Source: Mucilaginibacter rubeus
Lineage (GTDB): Bacteria; Bacteroidota; Bacteroidia; Sphingobacteriales; Sphingobacteriaceae
Direction: 5' to 3'
Assembly: GCF_003286415.2 (NCBI RefSeq)
Contig: NZ_CP043450.1
Location: forward strand, 3,472,001 to 3,536,000
Length of the DNA: 64,000 nucleotides
Position numbers and translations under genes: made by a program. Below are positions 1 to 8,817 of the stretch, one piece after another (position 1 is the stretch's first letter; each line of letters begins with the position of its first letter). A model generated the notes under the pieces. It was not told the DNA's origin, searched no databases, and saw nothing but the letters and a program-made list of their open reading frames with translations.

Positions 1-373
1 CGGCTTTAACTTTAGCCCACAACTCTGCCGAACTTAAACGCCCTGCTACCACATGGTAAGTAAGGATCTTGGTTAGCATTGCTTTATTTTCCGGTTTCAA
101 CAAGGTTGGCACGGTTTCCTTTGGTAGTTTATCAAATGCCTCATTAGTTGGTGCAAAAACGGTAAAGGGGCCGTCGCCTTTCAGCGTTTCTACTAAACCG
201 GCGGCTTTAACAGCGGCAACAAGTGTGGTATGGTCTTTTGAATTTACCGCGTTATCAATAATATCTTTAGTTGGGTACATAGCAGCGCCACCTACCATTT
301 TGGTTTGAGCGTTGGCTTTAGGGGCTACTGCAAAAGCTACTAATGCAAAGGCCGCGATGATCAGTTTTTTCAT
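1..373 (-). CDS. FAS1 (fasciclin) domain secreted protein, 3' end cut by window edge
   Basis: Reading from an ATG at 373 to the window edge gives 124 codons with no stop. Residues 1-23 form a Sec signal peptide (Lys-Lys, hydrophobic core, cleavage near NAQ). The rest is a FAS1 fold: the H1-like motif FAPTNEAF and the H2-like motif YHVVAG are both present. FAS1 proteins are secreted adhesion or matrix-type domains; small single-domain versions are common in Bacteroidota, but their exact role is usually unknown. The C-terminus lies outside the window, so total length (single-domain family members are about 180-190 residues) cannot be checked. No partner gene is evident on this side; the next gene points the other way. 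Confidence 0.9.
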   Translation of the reverse strand, partial: MKKLIIAAFALVAFAVAPKANAQTKMVGGAAMYPTKDIIDNAVNSKDHTTLVAAVKAAGLVETLKGDGPFTVFAPTNEAFDKLPKETVPTLLKPENKAMLTKILTYHVVAGRLSSAELWAKVKA

Positions 374-593
374 AATTTATGTTTTAATTGATTTGGTAAG
401 AACTACGAGGCACTTCGTCAGGCAGATTCGAACCCCTTAATAAACCAATACAAATTGCTGATTATCAAACAATTAATAACACCCCATTTTAGAGTACGAT
501 TAAAGTACAAAATCTGACTGTTTATTAACCTTTCCCCAATCCGAAGCATTTGTAATTACGTTTATCAATTAAACCATCCACCCAAAAAAAGAA

Positions 594-824
594 ATGCTTA
601 CCGAAAAACTTATAGCCAACAGGATCCGTGCAGTCAGGGAAGAAAAAAATTACACCCAGTTTTACGTAGCTTACAAACTCAATGTATCACAAAACACATT
701 CAGCAAAATTGAGCTGGGCAACGTTAAGTTAACGCTGGCCAGGCTTATTGAAATAGCAAAGGTTTTGGAAGTTGACCTGATAGAGTTTCTAAGAGAAGAG
801 TCGCTATATATTATAGCGCGATAA
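594..824 (+). CDS. Small XRE-family helix-turn-helix regulator
   Basis: A 76-residue protein that is almost entirely a Cro/CI-type HTH domain (residues about 7-63): RIRAVREEKNYTQFYVAYKL is followed by a recognition helix region with SQNTFSKIE and a closing LIEIAKVLEVD helix. Stand-alone domains of this size are common DNA-binding regulators in Bacteroidota. There is no toxin-like or phage-like neighbour, so a target cannot be named. The gene stands alone between a divergent FAS1 gene and a downstream DoxX-like gene 106 bases away. Confidence 0.8.
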   Translation: MLTEKLIANRIRAVREEKNYTQFYVAYKLNVSQNTFSKIELGNVKLTLARLIEIAKVLEVDLIEFLREESLYIIAR

Positions 825-930
825 ATTACTGTCGCGTACCGACCTTTTTCAGTTTATTTATAACCGATATTTTTAAATATAAGTTTGATCATTAATTTTC
901 AATAAATTCAGCCCGGGTTATAAATCATTC

Positions 931-1323
931 ATGAAAACTACAACGCTGATTTGCCGGGTGCTGCTCGGTTCACTTTACCTGATCTTCGGGCTCGACTACT
1001 TTTTGCACTTTATACCTTATCAGCCGTTGCACACCGGTAAAGCAGGCGCTTTTATAGCCGGTTTAAAAGGCACAGGTTATTTTTATCCCATGCAAAAAGT
1101 AATACAGATTGTAGGCGGCTTGTCATTGATGTTTAACCGCTATGCACCTTTTTCGGCCGTGGTATTGTTCCCCATCAGTTTAAATGTACTGCTATTCCAT
1201 ACCTTTTTAGTACCATCCGGATGGTTAATGGGCGTTACCCTTGTAGTTCCGAACTTGCTGCTGGGCTATGCCTACCGAAAATATTACAGCGGCATGTTTA
1301 CCATGAAGGCGGTTGGCGAATAG
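931..1323 (+). CDS. DoxX-like integral membrane protein
   Basis: A 130-residue protein with four predicted membrane helices (about residues 5-25, 55-72, 75-95 and 100-118), the typical size and topology of the DoxX/DoxX-like family. The N-terminal helix with RVLLGSLYLIFGLDYF resembles the family's first helix. Function is not defined for this subgroup; some DoxX proteins are linked to quinone or thiol redox, but nothing here shows this. The next gene starts 52 bases downstream on the same strand and also encodes a membrane protein, so co-transcription is possible. Confidence 0.7.
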   Translation: MKTTTLICRVLLGSLYLIFGLDYFLHFIPYQPLHTGKAGAFIAGLKGTGYFYPMQKVIQIVGGLSLMFNRYAPFSAVVLFPISLNVLLFHTFLVPSGWLMGVTLVVPNLLLGYAYRKYYSGMFTMKAVGE

Positions 1324-1375
1324 CAGATTATTGAATCTACACCAACCTTAATTTTACCTTATCACAATATCCATC

Positions 1376-2233
1376 ATGGACAATATCGACCTAAACGACG
1401 ATTCATTTATTACCAATAATTTGGATAGCTCTCCGAAAATCGTGCCCGCTTACCCAAACTTAAAGTCGCTCGTAGGGTTATTTTTTATCCTGATCTTGTA
1501 TATGCTAATTGGAGGCTTAATTGGAGGATTATTTCTATTTGAGACCAGGTATTTAGATGTCAGATCAATAAAGCCACTAATCAACTTAATATTATACGTT
1601 GGTTATTTGTTGTTCGCTATCAGGTATGCTATTAGAAAAGCAAAAAAGCAGGAACAAGCTCCTTTCAAAATTCGCTTTACCCGGATACCGTTCTTTTTAA
1701 TACCAGTTCTTATTTTAACAACTGCAGCTATGCTTGTGGGTTTGGAATGGGTTTCAACCCTGTTACCGATGCCCGAATCAGTCCGTAAGTTTTTTGAAAA
1801 GAGTTTTACCAAAGATTTCTCCTCTCTGATAATGCTCGTTATTGCGGCTCCCGTACTTGAAGAGATATTTTGTCGTGGCATTGTATTGAAAGGCTTATTA
1901 AAGAACTATACGCCAAATAAAGCAATATTGATTTCCGCTTTATTTTTTGGGTTAATTCATCTAAATCCATGGCAGGCAATGACTGCTTCTTTGAGTGGTT
2001 TATTTCTTGGCTGGACCTACTATAAAACGCAATCGGTAATCCCGGGGATGATCATACATGCAACAATTAATGGAACATCCGCACTATCTCTGTTTTTGCC
2101 TGTTTTGCGCCAGCAATCTTTTTTAGCACTTTTGGGATGGCCTTATTACATTTTACTCTGGGGATTTTCAATAGTCATTTTTATCGGGGGATGTTGGATC
2201 ATCAACAGAAACACAGTATCGGTTTCTGATTAA
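1376..2233 (+). CDS. CPBP-family intramembrane metalloprotease (Abi/Rce1-like)
   Basis: A 285-residue polytopic membrane protein. The CPBP (Abi) signature is complete: EEIFCRG near residues 162-168 supplies the two Glu residues and Arg, GLIHLNP near residue 195 supplies the second-motif His, and HATIN near residue 228 supplies the third. These are the residues of the glutamic or metallo active site known from Rce1/MmRce1. The N-terminal 50 residues are polar and lie in the cytoplasm before the first membrane span. Bacterial members act on unknown substrates, sometimes in bacteriocin self-immunity; no bacteriocin gene is seen here. The downstream TetR gene is convergent, with only a few bases between the stop codons. 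Confidence 0.85.
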   Translation: MDNIDLNDDSFITNNLDSSPKIVPAYPNLKSLVGLFFILILYMLIGGLIGGLFLFETRYLDVRSIKPLINLILYVGYLLFAIRYAIRKAKKQEQAPFKIRFTRIPFFLIPVLILTTAAMLVGLEWVSTLLPMPESVRKFFEKSFTKDFSSLIMLVIAAPVLEEIFCRGIVLKGLLKNYTPNKAILISALFFGLIHLNPWQAMTASLSGLFLGWTYYKTQSVIPGMIIHATINGTSALSLFLPVLRQQSFLALLGWPYYILLWGFSIVIFIGGCWIINRNTVSVSD

Positions 2234-2240
2234 AAACACG

Positions 2241-2852
2241 CTACTCCCCTTTCAATATCTGTCCAATCCAAATCGGGATCAGTTTTTTCCGTTCCCTCAT
2301 CATAGCCTCAAATTCAGCACCGTTGAAATAACCTGCTTCCAGTTGTTTTGGGCGCGATAGGAATGGAAAAACAATCATACCTGTAATATTCCACATCAGG
2401 TTAACCGGGTGAAATTTGATAACACCATCGGCCTGCATTGCGTAAAGCTGTTTAGCAAATACGGAGTTGGTTAGCGTTTTAAACTTTTCAACCATCGGCA
2501 AATTGGTTTGTCCGGCAAGTACCTCGTTTATCATAAAAAAGGGAAAATCCGGATTTTCCAGAAGCTGATCAATATAGTAGCCTACACAGGTTTCTATCTT
2601 CTGAATGGCTGTAGTAGTTTCATCATTTAAAACCGGCTCAACTTTATCAAAAAGCTTTTTAATGGTTTCATCCATGATGAACGCGAAAAGGTTTTCCTTA
2701 CTGCGGAAGTAGTAATTAACCGACGCCACGTTGGTATTCGCTTCTGTCGCTATATCTCTTACAGTTGTAGCGAGGAACCCTTTTTTGGTAAAGATTGACC
2801 TTGCTGCATTCAGTATTTTCTCTTCGGTTGTTGTTTCGGCGGTTATAGTCAT
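2241..2852 (-). CDS. TetR/AcrR-family transcriptional regulator
   Basis: A 203-residue protein with an N-terminal TetR HTH (residues about 10-56): AARSIFTKKGFLATTVRDIA, then a turn and the recognition helix ending in SVNYYFRSKENLF. The C-terminal part is the variable ligand-binding domain. It follows the DHA2 efflux pump gene on the same strand (stop to start gap of 55 bases) and very likely represses that pump in response to a toxic compound. The 16-bp arms of a long inverted repeat fill the gap and touch the ATG, and a second palindrome lies upstream of the pump. The regulator-after-pump order is less common than regulator-first. Confidence 0.85.
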   Translation of the reverse strand: MTITAETTTEEKILNAARSIFTKKGFLATTVRDIATEANTNVASVNYYFRSKENLFAFIMDETIKKLFDKVEPVLNDETTTAIQKIETCVGYYIDQLLENPDFPFFMINEVLAGQTNLPMVEKFKTLTNSVFAKQLYAMQADGVIKFHPVNLMWNITGMIVFPFLSRPKQLEAGYFNGAEFEAMMRERKKLIPIWIGQILKGE

Positions 2853-2900
2853 GGATGATATATGTTTTCAAATTTAGTCATTCAAAAACATATATCATCC
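2853..2900. promoter_or_regulatory. Long inverted repeat between efflux pump gene and tetR
   Basis: Left arm GGATGATATATGTTTT (2853-2868) and right arm AAAACATATATCATCC (2885-2900) are perfect complements with a 16-base AT-rich spacer. The left arm abuts the tetR ATG (2852) and the right arm ends 7 bases from the pump stop codon. It could be an operator for autoregulation of tetR, an RNA hairpin that limits translation of tetR, or an intercistronic attenuator. No U-tract follows on the minus strand, so a simple terminator is less likely. Confidence 0.6.
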
Positions 2901-2907
2901 GGAGGAT

Positions 2908-4455
2908 TTAATGTGTATCGGCAACGGCCTTTTGACCTTTCACAATCGGCGCTAAAAATATCAGTGGAATTGCCGCCAGCATCACCCAGCCAACTACGAT
3001 GTAGGCGTCATTATAACTCAACAATGTACTTTGCCTGTTAACCGTGCCGTCGATGGCTGCATAGGCCATTTTTGAAGCGTCAAAGAATGATTTTCCTTTA
3101 GCCATAAATCCATGTAACAAAGCATTATACCTATCAGTGAAATAGTTATTATATGGGTTAATATTAGATAAAAGGTTATTGCGGTGCGTAGCCACACGGA
3201 TATGGATCAGCGTATTTAAACCGGCAATCCCAAACGAACCACCCAACTGACGCATCATATTGTTTAAACCCGTGCCCTGACCTATCTCCGGCCCCTTTAA
3301 GCCACCTATCGCGATAGTAGTAAGCGGCACAAAAAGCAAGGATAAACCGATACCCCTGATGGCTAAAGGCCAAAAGAAATCACCGGTACCGGAGGCCAGT
3401 GTTGAACCGCTCATAAACCAGGAGAAAACAAAGAACAATATCATGCCAAACACAGCCATAAACTGCGCTGGCAGGCCTTTATTAAGCATAATACCTACAA
3501 AAGGCATCATCATAATGGTGAACAAGCCACCGGGCAACAAGATCTCGCCGGTTTGTTGTGCCGAAAACCCAAGCAGGTTTTGACAAAAAACAGGGAACAC
3601 GAACTGTGATCCGTACAAACCGACACCCAATATAAACGAGGTAACCATCCCCGCCGAAAAGCTTCGGTGCCGCATGATCTTGAAGTTAACAATAGGGTGA
3701 TCTGTACTTAGCTCTCGCCATAAAAAAAGCAGCAAACCAATAACCGCGGTGCAAGTAAGTACGATGATATAAGTAGTGGCAAACCAGTCCTCATCCTCCC
3801 CTTTTTCCAATATGGTTTGTAAACTGCCTACCGTAATGGCCAGCAAGACAATTCCCCACCAGTCGATAGGTTTATCCTTCCCATCACGGGAAGTTACCTT
3901 TACATACATCACCGTAAATATGGCCGCCAGGATCCCTACAGGTATATTCACATAAAAAATCCAGCGCCAGGCGGCATGGTCTGTTATGTACCCACCAATA
4001 GTTGGGCCTATAGTTGGCCCAACAACCGCACCCAGCCCAAACAGCGCCGTAGCAGTACCCAATTGTTCGGCAGGCCATGTTTCGATAAGGATAGCCTGTG
4101 ATGTTGAAAGCAAACCGCCGCCTGCTAAGCCCTGTAAAATTCTGAAAGTAACAAGCTCAGTTAAACTATGAGCATTACCACATAAAAACGAGGCGATGGT
4201 AAATACAATAATGGAGGTTAAAAAGTAATTTTTGCGTCCGAAAAAGCTGCTCAGCCAGCCCGACATAGGCAAAATGATAACGTTTGCCACGCTATACCCG
4301 GTAACTACCCAGGCAGCATCTGTTATGGTGGCCCCCAGGTTACCTTGAATCTGAGGAATAGAAACGTTAACTATGGTGGTATCTATTAATTCTAACAATG
4401 AAGCGATAATCACCGTGATAGTAATTATCCACTTTTTAAATCCTGACTCGGCCAT
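2908..4455 (-). CDS. DHA2-family multidrug efflux MFS transporter (EmrB/QacA type)
   Basis: A 515-residue inner-membrane protein with about 14 membrane helices, the DHA2 length and topology. Helix 1 carries the family pattern LLELIDTTIVNVSIPQIQ, the loop 2-3 motif A appears as GWLSSFFGRKNYF, and the antiporter motif C is seen as GAVVGPTIGPTIGGYI. Such pumps export hydrophobic drugs in exchange for protons, often with an EmrA-type periplasmic adaptor and an outer-membrane channel; neither is adjacent here. It is followed by a TetR regulator gene on the same strand, and a 20-bp TetR-type palindrome lies 40-59 bases upstream of its ATG, so repression by that TetR is likely. Confidence 0.9.
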   Translation of the reverse strand: MAESGFKKWIITITVIIASLLELIDTTIVNVSIPQIQGNLGATITDAAWVVTGYSVANVIILPMSGWLSSFFGRKNYFLTSIIVFTIASFLCGNAHSLTELVTFRILQGLAGGGLLSTSQAILIETWPAEQLGTATALFGLGAVVGPTIGPTIGGYITDHAAWRWIFYVNIPVGILAAIFTVMYVKVTSRDGKDKPIDWWGIVLLAITVGSLQTILEKGEDEDWFATTYIIVLTCTAVIGLLLFLWRELSTDHPIVNFKIMRHRSFSAGMVTSFILGVGLYGSQFVFPVFCQNLLGFSAQQTGEILLPGGLFTIMMMPFVGIMLNKGLPAQFMAVFGMILFFVFSWFMSGSTLASGTGDFFWPLAIRGIGLSLLFVPLTTIAIGGLKGPEIGQGTGLNNMMRQLGGSFGIAGLNTLIHIRVATHRNNLLSNINPYNNYFTDRYNALLHGFMAKGKSFFDASKMAYAAIDGTVNRQSTLLSYNDAYIVVGWVMLAAIPLIFLAPIVKGQKAVADTH

Positions 4456-4494
4456 TTGATAAAAGTTTTGTGTTCTTTAAATAACGGGTCAAAA

Positions 4495-4514
4495 TTAATC
4501 AATCGTTTGATTAA
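4495..4514. promoter_or_regulatory. Candidate TetR operator upstream of the efflux pump
   Basis: TTAATCAA (4495-4502), spacer TCGT, TTGATTAA (4507-4514): a 20-bp palindrome with 8-bp perfect arms, the size and style of TetR-family operators. It lies 40-59 bases upstream of the pump ATG at 4455, where it would overlap the promoter. Its sequence differs from that of the 2853-2900 repeat, so the two are unlikely to bind the same protein in the same way. Confidence 0.55.
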
Positions 4515-4701
4515 AACATTTGTTTAAAACACATGCATAGTTTTATTACGCTTTGGTGACAGGCAACTTTAAACCGAACTGTTATAAGACAGTTCAGGAC
4601 AGTTGAGCTTTTTGTTATAAATAGCTTAGCTTACCATTATAGGCTTTAACCAAGGTTATTTTATAACCCTGTTATTGTTAACTAATCACGCCACCTTTGC
4701 C

Positions 4702-6390
4702 ATGAAAAACTATTCCAATATTTTCCTAATTATTATTGCCGGTATTTTTTGCATCTGTATATCAGGATGGCTTCCCTCCTACGGCCAAACTACTCCTGCA
4801 AAAGAGCCTTCGACACCAAGGATAGTTAACATCGTTAATTTCATTCGCTTGCTTGAACCACGTGACCCGGCTATTACCGAGGATGTGCTTTACCAAACCG
4901 TAGTAAAGCAAGTGGAGATCATGAAAAAATATAAACTTGGTGGCACGTTCCTTCTACAGTATGATGCGCTGATGAATCCCCGATATCAGAAACTATTAAA
5001 AGCTTTACCGCGCGATTCATTCGAGATTGGCGCCTGGTGGGAAATCCCCCAGCCACAAGTTGAAAAAGCAGGAATGAAATGGCGTGGCCGTTACCCCTGG
5101 GACTGGCGCGCAAACATTGGTTTTTCTACCGGATACACACCCAAAGAGCGCGAAAAACTGATAGATGTTTACATGACCGATTTCAAAAAGATCTTTGGCT
5201 ATTATCCAAAATCTGTTGCTTCGTGGTTTATTGATAGCTACAGCCTGGAATACATGTACCAGAAATATCATATTGTAGCATCGGCCAATTGCAAAGACCA
5301 ATATGGTACAGATGGTTATACCTTATGGGGAGGTTATTGGAACCAGGCCTATTATCCCAGCAAGATCAACTCATACATGCCTGCACAAAACGCCGTCAAT
5401 CAAATCCCCGTACCTATTTTCAGGATGTTAGGCAGCGACCCGATTCGGCAGTACGATAACGGACTTGGCACAACACGCCAGGGGGTAGTAACACTGGAAC
5501 CCGTTTATAAATTTGGCGGCGGCGATGCAGATTGGGTAAACTGGTTTTTTAAATCATTTACCGATGACAAGGCACTCGGCTTTAACTACACGCAAGCAGG
5601 CCAGGAAAATTCATTTACGTGGGATGCCATGGCAAAAGGTTTTGAAATCCAGATGCCTTTGATTGCACGGCTGAGGGATGAGCACAAGATCAGGCTGGAA
5701 ACCATGGAAACATCAGGCCGCTGGTTTAAAAAGCAGTATAAAGTAACCCCATCTACATCATTTACCGTAAGCCATGACCTTGGCGAAAGTGACCTGAAAA
5801 CCGTTTGGTTTAACAGCCGTTTTTACCGCGTTAACCTGTTATGGGAGAAGGGCAATCTGCGTATCCGCGACCTTCACCTGTTTGATGAAAACTTCCCATC
5901 AGTTTATACCAAGCAGGTAGCCACATCAAACGAATGCACGTTTTTCACTTTGCCGGTGATTGATGGTTATATCTGGAGTAAACCCGATCAGATTGCCGGG
6001 CTAAGACTCAAGGCTTTAATTAATGGCGATGAAGTTCTGCTGGTCGGGAAAGACCCGGTTTATACCCATCCAACATCCGGTAGTTTGCATATATCATGGC
6101 CCCTGACAACCATTAAAGGCACTTTGGAGATAGACCTGAACGAAAAGCAATTATCCATGAAACTGGTAAGCGCACAAACTAACAACTGGTATTTTGATAT
6201 GACTACTGCCGCCGGAACAAAATTGCCTTTTGAAACCGTCAGCGACAAGCAGATTAATTGCCGCTTTGAGGAAACACCATATGCTTTTAAAGCAATAAAA
6301 GGCACTTTTTCCGAACCAGGAAACGGAGCAGCATTTCGACTAAAACCTCAGGGCAATAATATCGTTCTCGATCTGTCGTCAATTAAATAA
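4702..6390 (+). CDS. Secreted polysaccharide-deacetylase-fold-like protein of unknown function
   Basis: The ATG at 4702 starts a clear Sec signal peptide (NIFLIIIAGIFCICISGW, cleavage near YGQ); the longer frame begins at a TTG and is less likely. The 562-residue product has an N-terminal alpha/beta region resembling NodB/glycoside-hydrolase-type barrels: a first strand with VNIVNFIRL, a GAWWEI segment, and a block with YYPKSVASWFIDSYSLEYM followed by QYGTDGYTLWGGYWNQAYYPSK. The C-terminal 230 residues look beta-rich. The same block is recognisable in the TAT-exported protein at 18485-19921, so the two are distant paralogs. The substrate is unknown; carbohydrate processing is an inference from fold resemblance. 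It stands alone between the pump/tetR pair and a convergent gene. Confidence 0.6.
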   Translation: MKNYSNIFLIIIAGIFCICISGWLPSYGQTTPAKEPSTPRIVNIVNFIRLLEPRDPAITEDVLYQTVVKQVEIMKKYKLGGTFLLQYDALMNPRYQKLLKALPRDSFEIGAWWEIPQPQVEKAGMKWRGRYPWDWRANIGFSTGYTPKEREKLIDVYMTDFKKIFGYYPKSVASWFIDSYSLEYMYQKYHIVASANCKDQYGTDGYTLWGGYWNQAYYPSKINSYMPAQNAVNQIPVPIFRMLGSDPIRQYDNGLGTTRQGVVTLEPVYKFGGGDADWVNWFFKSFTDDKALGFNYTQAGQENSFTWDAMAKGFEIQMPLIARLRDEHKIRLETMETSGRWFKKQYKVTPSTSFTVSHDLGESDLKTVWFNSRFYRVNLLWEKGNLRIRDLHLFDENFPSVYTKQVATSNECTFFTLPVIDGYIWSKPDQIAGLRLKALINGDEVLLVGKDPVYTHPTSGSLHISWPLTTIKGTLEIDLNEKQLSMKLVSAQTNNWYFDMTTAAGTKLPFETVSDKQINCRFEETPYAFKAIKGTFSEPGNGAAFRLKPQGNNIVLDLSSIK

Positions 6391-6396
6391 TAATAG

Positions 6397-6456
6397 TAAA
6401 AGCTAATGGATAGCTTTAGGCTTTACGCATTCCGCTTTAAGCTTGTATACAAGCTT
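6397..6456. terminator. Two hairpins between convergent genes
   Basis: AAAGCTA (6399-6405) pairs with TAGCTTT (6411-6417) around a 5-base loop just after the stop at 6390. Further on, AAGCTTGTATACAAGCTT (6439-6456) is a perfect 18-bp palindrome 2 bases from the convergent stop codon at 6459. Together they plausibly end transcription from both sides; U-tracts are weak. Confidence 0.4.
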
Positions 6457-6458
6457 TA

Positions 6459-6813
6459 TCAAAAGAACTCGCCAAAATGCCAGAGTATGCCGGAGGGATC
6501 GTGCAGAAAGCATTCCCTCCCCCAATGATCTACCCTGATGGGAGTTAATCGCACACCCGCATATTTGGCAGGCAGGTTTAAAGCCACCAACTCGTTCCAA
6601 TAGCGATCAACATCATCCACCTCTAAAAAAAGCATGGTGTTGTCTATCCAGTCTTTAACGTAGGCATTCTGCAGGTAAAAAGCGAGCTGACCGGTTTTAA
6701 ATACCGGCATCCAGTACAACCTCTTCAAAACCCAGGTCGCGATAAAAACTGCGGGATATTTCAAAATCTTTAGCGCCGATAAACGGCCTGAGCGATGTTG
6801 CCTTGTGTTGCAT
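6459..6813 (-). pseudogene. VOC/glyoxalase-family gene broken by a +1 frameshift
   Basis: An ATG at 6813 opens MQHKATSLRPFIGAKDFEIS and continues through SRSFYRDLGFEEVV, the typical first half of a bleomycin-resistance/dioxygenase (VOC) fold protein, but stops after 38 codons. The remaining half (FKTGQLAFYLQNAY, TMLFLEVDDVDRYWNEL, HPDPSG-like HDPSGILWHFGEFF end) continues in another frame. The span is 355 bases, one more than a multiple of three, so one extra base near 6696-6712 explains both halves. It is either a true frameshift mutation or a base-call error in the assembly; the second half alone would lack the first beta-alpha-beta unit. If intact it would be about 117 residues, normal for a single VOC-domain pair. 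Substrate unknown. Confidence 0.75.
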
Positions 6814-6903
6814 ATTTGCAGCTTAAATATTGGCTGATGCCGGTTAACAAATAATTAAAAACTAAATTACCTGATTATTGCCGGTTTTCATAATTGCCCA
6901 TTG

Positions 6904-7350
6904 TTAAAGCGTTAATTCAAATACACAATACTCCTCATTTCGCCCTACGTAGGTAAAACCTAACCTTTTACAGATATTTACTGCTTTTGTATTATCAGCA
7001 TTTACCTCGGTACGGCATTTTTTAAAGCCTTTTAGTGTTAAATCTTTCACTGCAAATTCAACAAGCCTGCGGCCATATCCCATCCGTTTAGTTGAGGGGT
7101 CTATGATCAGCATCGAAATAAATCCAATTTTATTAACGTAATCGTTAGCGTAATAAGCTAAAAAACCAAGTAAGGCATCTTGTGCCATAATGGTTATGAT
7201 AGATGCCCTATCAATAAGTTTGTCAATGTAACCATCCAGATCCCCCACTTCAAACAAACCACTTTCGTCGTTGATCATGAGGTTCATCAGATCATAAATT
7301 TTCGGTTTAAGGTAAGAGCTTTGTTCAATCATAATCGGTTCAAATTTCAT
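6904..7350 (-). CDS. GNAT-family N-acetyltransferase
   Basis: A 148-residue single-domain acetyltransferase. The acetyl-CoA binding region is clear: the beta-4 strand with FISMLIIDPSTKRMGYGRRLVEFAV supplies the pyrophosphate loop (R-x-G-Y-G-R), and the C-terminal part KCRTEVNADNTKAVNICKRLGFTYVGRNEEYCVF is typical of motif B. The substrate (amine, protein N-terminus or antibiotic) cannot be told. The gene stands alone; about 300 bases upstream contain no gene. Confidence 0.85.
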   Translation of the reverse strand: MKFEPIMIEQSSYLKPKIYDLMNLMINDESGLFEVGDLDGYIDKLIDRASIITIMAQDALLGFLAYYANDYVNKIGFISMLIIDPSTKRMGYGRRLVEFAVKDLTLKGFKKCRTEVNADNTKAVNICKRLGFTYVGRNEEYCVFELTL

Positions 7351-7603
7351 TTAGTGAAAAAATCATTTAAAATCGGTTATATCAGCTCAGGGGAGCGGCA
7401 ACAATACAGAAACGTTAATATCCGGATGGTATATTAACAGGGTACAGAAATCAATAGTAGCGATGTAAAGGTGACTGATATTTAGATTATGAGCCTAATT
7501 TATAGGTATGCTTTTAAACAAACAAGGAATATAAAACAATGAGATTAAATTGTAAACACGCTGCATACAGGCTTTACAGTATCTGTAAACCGGTTTCACA
7601 AAA
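7351..7603. other. Intergenic stretch without a recognised gene
   Basis: About 250 bases between the GNAT start and the terminator of the aldo/keto reductase gene. It is AT-rich with no convincing ORF, tRNA or repeat. It must hold the GNAT promoter, which I cannot place. Confidence 0.5.
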
Positions 7604-7634
7604 CAAAAAAGGCATGAAGTATATCCTTCATGCC
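7604..7634 (-). terminator. Rho-independent terminator of the aldo/keto reductase gene
   Basis: GGCATGAAG (7611-7619) pairs with CTTCATGCC (7626-7634) around a 6-base loop. On the minus strand the stem is followed by a TTTTTTG tract, 24 bases after the stop codon at 7658. Confidence 0.85.
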
Positions 7635-7657
7635 TGCTCCGGTAATTCAATTATAAA

Positions 7658-8653
<996 letters not shown>

Positions 8654-8770
8654 TTAAACAGATCATCATTCTAATTAACAACACAAAGGTGGGATGTATT
8701 TTTAAAGCAACTGTTATACCAATTACTGTATTGCTTACCAATATCACTGATTAAGACATTAATATAAGGC

Positions 8771-8796
8771 AAACCTTAAAAGAAGGTTTAACTTTG
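8771..8796 (+). promoter_or_regulatory. Minus-7 box and overlapping inverted repeat before the araC-type gene
   Basis: TAACTTTG (8789-8796) matches the Bacteroidota TAnnTTTG element and lies 22 bases before the ATG at 8818. It overlaps the end of an inverted repeat AAACCTT (8771-8777)/AAGGTTT (8783-8789). There is no TTG at the minus-33 position, so the promoter may depend on, or be blocked by, a protein bound at the repeat, perhaps the AraC protein itself. Confidence 0.45.
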
Positions 8797-8817
8797 ATAT
8801 AATTGAAAGGGATAGTT

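Noticed and set aside
425..435. GATTCGAACCC near 425-435 matches 11 bases of the tRNA-Ser T-arm and could be an att-site relic.
   Set aside because: The T-arm motif is generic, the match is short, and no other tRNA-like sequence or integrase lies nearby.
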